Source: Burkholderia pseudomultivorans (lineage in GTDB: Bacteria; Pseudomonadota; Gammaproteobacteria; Burkholderiales; Burkholderiaceae). Taken from it: a DNA stretch of 64,000 bases. The DNA lies in contig NZ_CP013378.1 of assembly GCF_001718415.1 (NCBI RefSeq), positions 3,782,001 to 3,846,000 on the forward strand, given 5' to 3'. The position numbers were made by a program, and so were the translations under genes. This document shows positions 56,298 through 64,000 of this stretch, in pieces; position 1 is the first letter of the stretch; each line of letters begins with the position of its first letter. Below the pieces are notes generated by a model that was given only the letters and a program-made list of their open reading frames with translations, did not search any database and was not told the origin of the DNA.

Positions 56298-57772
56298 TAC
56301 AGCGTCGGCAGCGAGTGACGGATCGCGTCGAGGCAAACCGTCAGCAGCGGGCTCGGGATCAGGCCGAGCACGACGACCGCGAGGCCGTTCAGCACGAGGA
56401 TCGTGCGCTTGCAGAAATCGCCGCCGATCGGCGTGGAATCCTGCGGTGCGTCGAAGTAGATCAGCTTGACGATGCGCAGATAGTAGAACGCGCCGAACAG
56501 CGAGGTGATCACGGCCAGCACGGCCAGCCACGTGAGGCCCGCGTTGACGGTCGCCTCGAGCACCGCGAGCTTCGCGTAGAAGCCGACGGTCGGCGGAATG
56601 CCGGCCAGCGAGAACACCATGACCATCATCACGAACGCGAACACCGGGCTGCGCTTGTTGAGGCCCTTGAAGTCGTCGATCGTTTCCGCTTCGAAGTCGC
56701 GGCGGGCGAGCAGCATCACCACGCCGAACGAGCCGAGCGTCGTGATCAGGTAGACGATCGCGTAGAACATCGCCGAGCTGTAGGCGTTCGCCGGCGCTGC
56801 CGCGTCGCCCTTCACGATGCCCGCGAGCAGGCCGAGCAGCACGAAGCCCATGTTCGAGATCGCCGAGTACGCGAGCATCCGCTTGATGTTGCGCTGGACG
56901 ATACCGGTGATGTTGCCGACGATCAGCGACAGCGCGGCGAGGATCACGAGCGCGGTCTGCCAGTTCTGCGCGAGCGGCAGCAGGCCCATCACCAGGAAAC
57001 GCAGGCCCCACGCGAACGCGGCCACCTTCGGACCGCCGCCGACGAACAGCGTCATCGCGGTCGGTGCGCCCTGGTAGACGTCCGGCACCCACATGTGGAA
57101 CGGCACGGCGCCGAGCTTGAACGCGATACCGGCGACGATGAAGATCACGCCGAACATCAGCACCGCATCCTCGGTGCCGCCGCTGCTGACCGCCTTGTAC
57201 ACCTCGCCGAGCTCGAGCGAACCCGAGGTCGCGCCGTAGAGCATCGAAATGCCGTACAGCACGAAGCCCGACGCAAGCGCGCCCAGCACGTAGTACTTCA
57301 TCGCGGCTTCGCTCGACACGGTGCCGTCGCGACGCAGCGCGATGACCGCGTACAGCGACAGCGACATCAGTTCCAGGCCGAGATACAGCGTCAGGAAGTT
57401 GTTGCCCGAGATCATCACGAGCTGGCCGAGCAGCGAGAACATGCCGAGCAGGAACACGTCGCCGCGGAACAGGTCGCGATCTTCGAGGTAGCGGCGCGAG
57501 TAGACGAGCGACACCGCAAAGCCGAGCGACACCACCGCCTTCATCGCGCTGGCGAACGAGTCGACGACGACCATCCGCGAGAAGAAGTAGTAATGCTGCG
57601 GATCGAGCGCCTGCACCGCGAACCAGACGCCGGCGACCACCGACGAGATCACCGCGATCAGGTAAGTGAGGCGGCGGCCGGAGGCGCCGGTAAAGGTGTC
57701 GTTCAGCCATGCGACGATGATGGCGGCCATCACCAGCGCGTCAGGCAACAGGACATTCATAGGAGCGTTCAT
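56297..57772 (-). CDS. nuoN: NADH-quinone oxidoreductase subunit N
   Basis: The 491-aa inner-membrane protein has about 14 hydrophobic helices and is one of the three antiporter-like proton-pumping subunits of complex I. [31 protein letters not shown] and [19 protein letters not shown] contain the conserved membrane Glu/Lys. Starts at M1 or M5 ([13 protein letters not shown]). Follows nuoM by 24 bases. Confidence 0.96.
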   Translation of the reverse strand: [491 protein letters not shown]

Positions 57773-57796
57773 GATCTTGAGTTCCTCCGCTCGCGA

Positions 57797-59287
57797 TTAC
57801 TGGGCCAGCGGCAGCTTCGACTGCGCGACATGGGAGAGGAGGTTTTCCACGGAAACGTGCATCACGTCGGTAAAGGGCTTCGGATACAGGCCCATCAGCA
57901 GCGTGAACGCGGCAAGCACGGCCAGCATCAGGAATTCGCGACGGCCGATGTCCTTCAGCTTCGCGACGTGGTCGTTCGCGACCGCGCCGAAGTACACGCG
58001 CTTGTACATCCACAGCGTGTAGGCCGCGCCGAGGATCAGCGTGAACGCCGCGCCGAATGCGATCCAGAAGTTGTACTGGACGGCCGCGAGAATCACCATG
58101 AACTCGCCGACGAAACCGGACGTGCCCGGCAGGCCGCAGTTGGCCATCGAGAACAGCATCGCGAACGCCGCGAACTTCGGCATCACGTTGACGACGCCGC
58201 CGTAGTCGGCGATCTGGCGCGAGTGCACGCGGTCGTACAGCACGCCGATACAGAGGAACATCGCGCCCGACACGAAGCCGTGCGAGATCATCTGCACGAT
58301 CGCGCCTTCGACGCCGAGCTGGTTGAAGATGAAGAAGCCGAGCGTGACGAAGCCCATGTGCGCGATCGACGAATACGCGACCAGCTTCTTCATGTCGGCC
58401 TGCACCATCGCGACGAGACCGATGTAGATCACCGCGATCAGCGACAGCGTGATCACGACGGGCGCCAGGAAGTGGCTCGCGTCAGGCGTGATCGGCAGCG
58501 AGAAGCGCAGGAAACCGTATGCGCCGAGCTTCAGCATGATCGCGGCCAGCACGACCGAGCCGCCCGTCGGCGCTTCCACGTGCGCATCCGGCAGCCAGGT
58601 GTGCACCGGCCACATCGGCACCTTCACCGCGAAGGCGAGGAAGAAGGCAATGAACAGCAGGATCTGCGGCGTCATCGCGATCTTCGCGTTCTGCCACGTC
58701 GCGAGGTCGAACGAATGCGTCTGCGTGTACAGGTAGATCAGCGCGACCAGCATCAGCAGCGAGCCGGCCAGCGTGTACAGGAAGAACTTGAACGCTGCGT
58801 ACACGCGGTTCGGGCCGCCCCACACGCCGATGATGATGTACATCGGGATCAGGGTCGCTTCGAAGAACACGTAGAACAGCAGGCCGTCGGCCGCCGAGAA
58901 CACGCCGATCATGATCCCGGACAGGATCAGGAACGCAGCGAGGTACTGCGCGACGTTCTCGGTGATCACTTCCCATGCGGCGATCACGACGATCACCGTG
59001 ATCAGCGCGGTCAGCACGACGAACCACATCGAGATGCCGTCGACGCCGAGGTGGTACGAGATGTCGAAACGCTCGATCCAGGTCGAATGCTCGACGAACT
59101 GCAGCGCGGCCGTGCTCGAGTCGAAGCCCGTGATCAGCGGGATCGTGACCGCGAGCCCGAGCAGCGAGCCGATCAGCGCGACCCAGCGCGCCGTCCCCGG
59201 ATTTTTGTCGTTACCCACCGCGAGCACGAGGAGGCCGAAAACGATCGGCAGCCAGATCGCGGTACTGAGAATCGGAAAAGCGTGCAT
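57797..59287 (-). CDS. nuoM: NADH-quinone oxidoreductase subunit M
   Basis: The 496-aa antiporter-like subunit has about 14 helices. HLGVDGISMWFVVLTALITVI, LLFYVFFEATLIPMYIIIGVWGG (conserved Glu) and KVPMWPVHTWLPDAHVEAPTGGSVVLA, with KKLVAYSSIAHMGFVTLG, are diagnostic. Follows nuoL by 18 bases. Confidence 0.97.
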   Translation of the reverse strand: MHAFPILSTAIWLPIVFGLLVLAVGNDKNPGTARWVALIGSLLGLAVTIPLITGFDSSTAALQFVEHSTWIERFDISYHLGVDGISMWFVVLTALITVIVVIAAWEVITENVAQYLAAFLILSGIMIGVFSAADGLLFYVFFEATLIPMYIIIGVWGGPNRVYAAFKFFLYTLAGSLLMLVALIYLYTQTHSFDLATWQNAKIAMTPQILLFIAFFLAFAVKVPMWPVHTWLPDAHVEAPTGGSVVLAAIMLKLGAYGFLRFSLPITPDASHFLAPVVITLSLIAVIYIGLVAMVQADMKKLVAYSSIAHMGFVTLGFFIFNQLGVEGAIVQMISHGFVSGAMFLCIGVLYDRVHSRQIADYGGVVNVMPKFAAFAMLFSMANCGLPGTSGFVGEFMVILAAVQYNFWIAFGAAFTLILGAAYTLWMYKRVYFGAVANDHVAKLKDIGRREFLMLAVLAAFTLLMGLYPKPFTDVMHVSVENLLSHVAQSKLPLAQ

Positions 59288-59305
59288 TAGTTTTGTCCCC
59301 CCGCC

Positions 59306-61360
<2,055 letters not shown>

Positions 61361-61377
61361 AACAGCGTTGCCTGAAA

Positions 61378-61683
61378 TTAACCTTTGAGCTGATCGAGAT
61401 CCTCGACATTGATCGTGTCGAGCTTACGGAACAGGGTCACCAGAATCGCGAGACCGATCGCGGCTTCCGCTGCGGCGACGGTCAGCACGAAGAACACGAA
61501 GATCTGGCCGTGTACATCGCCGAGGTAGTGCGAAAACGCGACGAAGTTGGTATTCACCGCGAGCAACATCAGTTCGATCGCCATCAGGATGATGATGATG
61601 TTGCGGCGGTTCAGGAAAATCCCGACGATCGCGATCGCGAACAGGATCGCGCCGAGCACGAGGTAGTGAGCAAGAGTCAACAT
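61378..61683 (-). CDS. nuoK: NADH-quinone oxidoreductase subunit K
   Basis: The 101-aa subunit has three helices, with the conserved membrane Glu residues in [17 protein letters not shown] and [17 protein letters not shown]. Length is exactly typical. Follows nuoJ by 18 bases. Confidence 0.97.
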
Positions 61684-61701
61684 GGTTTTCCTTTCCTCCG
61701 C

Positions 61702-62352
61702 TTAGCCGTTGGCGCCCGTACCGGCTTCGCTCTGGGCCGTTTCCGGCTGCGGCTTTTCCGCTTCCATCTTCACGAGGCGCACGCGGTCGTCGCGGCGCAC
61801 CTTGACCTGATCCGACACGCGCTGGCGCTTGCTGTCCTTGCCCTTGCGCTCGGTCAGCCCGATCGCGGCGATGATCGCGACCAGCAGCACGAGGCCGGCG
61901 ATTTCGAACGCGAAGATGTAGTCGGTGTAGATCACCTTGCCGATCAGGCGCGTGTTCGACCAGTCGGCCATCGCGCCGGTCGCCATCGCGTGCGCCGCGT
62001 GCGTGTCGCCGTAGCCGCGCCACAGGATCAGCGCGGTTTCGATCACGATGATCGCGCCGACCACGGTCGCCATCGGCACGAAGCGCTTGAAGTCGCGTCG
62101 CAGGAAGTCGATGTTGATGTCCAGCATCATCACGACGAACAGGAACAGCACCATCACGGCGCCCACGTAGACCAGCACCAGCAGGATCGCGAGGAACTCC
62201 GCTTCCAGCAGCATCCAGATCGCGGCGGCGTTGAAGAACGCCAGCACAAGGAAAAGCGCAGACGCCACCGGGTTGCGCGAAGTGATCACCTTCAGCCCTG
62301 ATACCACCAGGAGCAGCGCGAAGATGTAGAACAGTACGGTCGTGAATTCCAT
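61702..62352 (-). CDS. nuoJ: NADH-quinone oxidoreductase subunit J
   Basis: The 216-aa subunit has five helices; VLVYVGAVMVLFLFVVMMLDI is the pi-bulge helix linked to coupling. The C-terminal tail after residue 175 is hydrophilic (KRQRVSDQVKVRRDDRV). Follows nuoI with a 92-base gap that has a GGCCC hairpin (62411-62430) but no U-run. Confidence 0.96.
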   Translation of the reverse strand: MEFTTVLFYIFALLLVVSGLKVITSRNPVASALFLVLAFFNAAAIWMLLEAEFLAILLVLVYVGAVMVLFLFVVMMLDINIDFLRRDFKRFVPMATVVGAIIVIETALILWRGYGDTHAAHAMATGAMADWSNTRLIGKVIYTDYIFAFEIAGLVLLVAIIAAIGLTERKGKDSKRQRVSDQVKVRRDDRVRLVKMEAEKPQPETAQSEAGTGANG

Positions 62353-62444
62353 GATTACCGGTTCATCGTTAGGCCATAGTCAGGCGCGTATCGCACCCGT
62401 CGCGGCGGCTCGGCCCGTGCTTCGGGCCGGCGCTGGAAACTCGA

Positions 62445-62933
62445 TCAACGATACGGCGCGTCGGCAGCCTTCGCCGCGGCGATGTCCTTCTCGTAGCGAT
62501 CGCCCACCGCGAGCAGCATTTCCTTCGTGAAATACAGGTCGCCGCGCTTTTCGCCGTGGTACTCGAGAATCTGCGTCTCGACGATCGAATCGACCGGGCA
62601 GCTCTCTTCGCAGAAACCGCAGAAGATGCACTTCGTCAGGTCGATGTCGTAGCGCGTCGTGCGGCGCGTGTTGTCCGCGCGCGTTTCCGATTCGATCGTG
62701 ATCGCCATCGCGGGGCACACGGCCTCGCACAGCTTGCACGCGATGCAGCGCTCTTCGCCGTTCTCATAGCGGCGCAGCGCGTGCAGTCCGCGGAAACGCG
62801 GCGAAATCGGGGTCTTTTCTTCCGGGAACTGCACGGTGAACTTGCGCTTGAACGTGTAACGACCGGTCAGCGCGAGCCCCTTCAGCAGCTCGGTCAGGAA
62901 GAAGGTCTTAAAGAAGTGTTGGATAGCCGTCAT
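62445..62933 (-). CDS. nuoI: NADH-quinone oxidoreductase subunit I
   Basis: The 162-aa subunit carries two [4Fe-4S] clusters (N6a and N6b) that pass electrons to the quinone site. The cysteine motifs are [12 protein letters not shown] (near residue 70) and [12 protein letters not shown] (near 109). Start ATG 62933; follows nuoH by 15 bases. Confidence 0.97.
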   Translation of the reverse strand: MTAIQHFFKTFFLTELLKGLALTGRYTFKRKFTVQFPEEKTPISPRFRGLHALRRYENGEERCIACKLCEAVCPAMAITIESETRADNTRRTTRYDIDLTKCIFCGFCEESCPVDSIVETQILEYHGEKRGDLYFTKEMLLAVGDRYEKDIAAAKAADAPYR

Positions 62934-62948
62934 GATTTCGTCCGATCT

Positions 62949-64000
62949 TTACTTCACCCAGATGTTGAGCGGCGACATCATCCAGAAGCCGACCACGACC
63001 ACCCAGATCACCGTGACGGGCAGGAACACCTTCCAGCCCAGGCGCATGATCTGGTCGTAACGGAAGCGCGGGAACGTCGCACGAACCCAGATGAACACCG
63101 ACAGCAGCGCGAATACCTTCAGCACGAGCCAGAAGATGCCCGGGATGAACGACAGGAATTCGAACGGTGCATCCCAGCCGCCGAGGAACAGCGTCGCGGC
63201 CAGCGCCGAGATCACGATCATGTTGATGTACTCGGCGAGGAAGAACAGCGCGAACGCCATGCCCGAGTAGTCGATCATGTGACCCGCGACGATTTCCGAC
63301 TCGCCTTCCACCACGTCGAACGGGTGACGGTTCGTTTCGGCGATGCCCGAGATGAAGTAGACGACGAACGCCGGCAAGAGCGGCAGCCAGTTCCACGACA
63401 GGAAGTTCACGCCGTGGCCGGCGAAGAAGCCGTGCTGCTGCGAATTGACGATTTCCGACAGGTTCAGGCTGCCGGCCGTCATCAGCACGAGCACCAGCGC
63501 GAAGCCCATCGAGATTTCGTACGACACCATCTGCGCCGCGGCACGCATCGCGCCGAGGAACGCGTACTTCGAGTTCGACGCCCAGCCCGCGAGAATCACC
63601 GCGTACACGCCGATCGACGAAATCGCCATCGCGTACAGCAGGCCCGCGTTCACGTTCGCGAGCACCGCCTCGGCCTGGAACGGGATCACCGCCCATACCG
63701 CGAAGGCCGGCACCACGGTCATCACCGGTGCGACCAGATACAGCCAGCGGCTGGCAGCGGACGGCTGGATGACTTCCTTCAGCAGCAGCTTCAGCACGTC
63801 GGCGATCGGCTGCAGCAGGCCGCCGGGGCCGACGCGGTTCGGGCCGAGACGCACGTGCATCCAGCCGATCAGCTTGCGCTCCCACAGAATCAGGTACGCC
63901 ACGCACAGCAGGATCACGACGGCGACGACGAGGATGCGCACGAGTGCCCACACCGTCGGCCATGCGAACCCGAGAAGCTGGGCTCCGCCCGAGTTGATCG
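62949..64000 (-). CDS. nuoH: NADH-quinone oxidoreductase subunit H (5' end outside window)
   Basis: The reading frame is still open at the right edge ([21 protein letters not shown]...), so the true start lies beyond 64000; the internal ATG at 63953 is not the start. About 350 residues are visible. Conserved [27 protein letters not shown] and [27 protein letters not shown], with the Glu residues lining the quinone channel, are present. It anchors the peripheral arm and forms the quinone pocket. Confidence 0.97.
   Translation of the reverse strand, partial: INSGGAQLLGFAWPTVWALVRILVVAVVILLCVAYLILWERKLIGWMHVRLGPNRVGPGGLLQPIADVLKLLLKEVIQPSAASRWLYLVAPVMTVVPAFAVWAVIPFQAEAVLANVNAGLLYAMAISSIGVYAVILAGWASNSKYAFLGAMRAAAQMVSYEISMGFALVLVLMTAGSLNLSEIVNSQQHGFFAGHGVNFLSWNWLPLLPAFVVYFISGIAETNRHPFDVVEGESEIVAGHMIDYSGMAFALFFLAEYINMIVISALAATLFLGGWDAPFEFLSFIPGIFWLVLKVFALLSVFIWVRATFPRFRYDQIMRLGWKVFLPVTVIWVVVVGFWMMSPLNIWVK

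Noticed and set aside
56315..59290. A 991-codon open frame on the + strand opposite nuoN and nuoM
   Set aside because: Composition is dominated by Arg, His, Asp and Glu repeats typical of antisense frames in GC-rich genes, and nuoN and nuoM are certain on the other strand.

Overview
This window is a high-GC (roughly two-thirds G+C) chromosomal segment of a Burkholderia, most likely the Burkholderia cepacia complex. The evidence is the 16S rRNA sequence, betaproteobacterial gene neighbourhoods (nuoL-M-N followed by DUF2818, NUDIX and DUF1178 genes; bfr-murI-bfd-tonB-exbB-exbD; ftrABCD; acs next to a two-subunit sodium/solute symporter), and strong codon bias, which also produces many long open shadow frames opposite real genes. 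Species cannot be fixed from sequence reading alone. It is mostly core genome: no prophage, integrase, transposase or CRISPR array was seen. The one mobile element is a group II intron without a reverse transcriptase gene.

Layout. 1-5.6 kb: the end of a HAD phosphatase, then a five-gene minus-strand tellurite/toxic-anion-type operon (telA, a VWA gene, DUF475/TerC-like, terD, unknown), then a 46-aa ORF. 5.6-13.1 kb: LysE exporter, tRNA-Ser(GGA), an acetate/solute symporter pair downstream of acetyl-CoA synthetase, a DMT transporter and a YqhA membrane protein. 13.1-25.7 kb is dominated by iron: Fe-S fumarase, bacterioferritin, glutamate racemase, Bfd, a 20-residue membrane peptide, TonB-ExbB-ExbD, a LysR/pirin divergent pair, an AtaL-like protein, HemP with a structured RNA region behind it, and the FtrABCD ferrous iron system. 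Fur-box-like sequences lie before bfr, bfd, hemP and ftrA.

25.7-33.6 kb: uvrB, an aromatic/aspartate aminotransferase, 3-hydroxybutyrate dehydrogenase, an aldo/keto reductase, rlmJ, two small proteins and a CueR-type copper regulator. 33.8-39.4 kb: a complete rRNA operon on the minus strand (16S, tRNA-Ile, tRNA-Ala, 23S, 5S) with a strong promoter, boxA elements and an RNase III processing stem. 39.6-48.7 kb: DUF2863, a LuxR-type regulator beside a CbiM-like permease, a BspC-domain protein with a very basic tail, the group II intron, a cytosolic M14 carboxypeptidase, YaaA, a PIN protein, an aminotransferase and a GST.

48.9-55.2 kb: fatty/aryl acyl-CoA genes (enoyl-CoA hydratase family, two MaoC hydratases, two acyl-CoA dehydrogenases) with a histidine phosphatase and a GST, a tandem 49-bp hairpin repeat, and DUF1178. 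55.3-64.0 kb: NUDIX, DUF2818 and nuoN-M-L-K-J-I-H of respiratory complex I, with nuoH running off the right edge. The least explained parts are the hemP-downstream RNA, the ORF-less intron, the 20-residue peptide, the last gene of the tel operon and the tandem hairpins.
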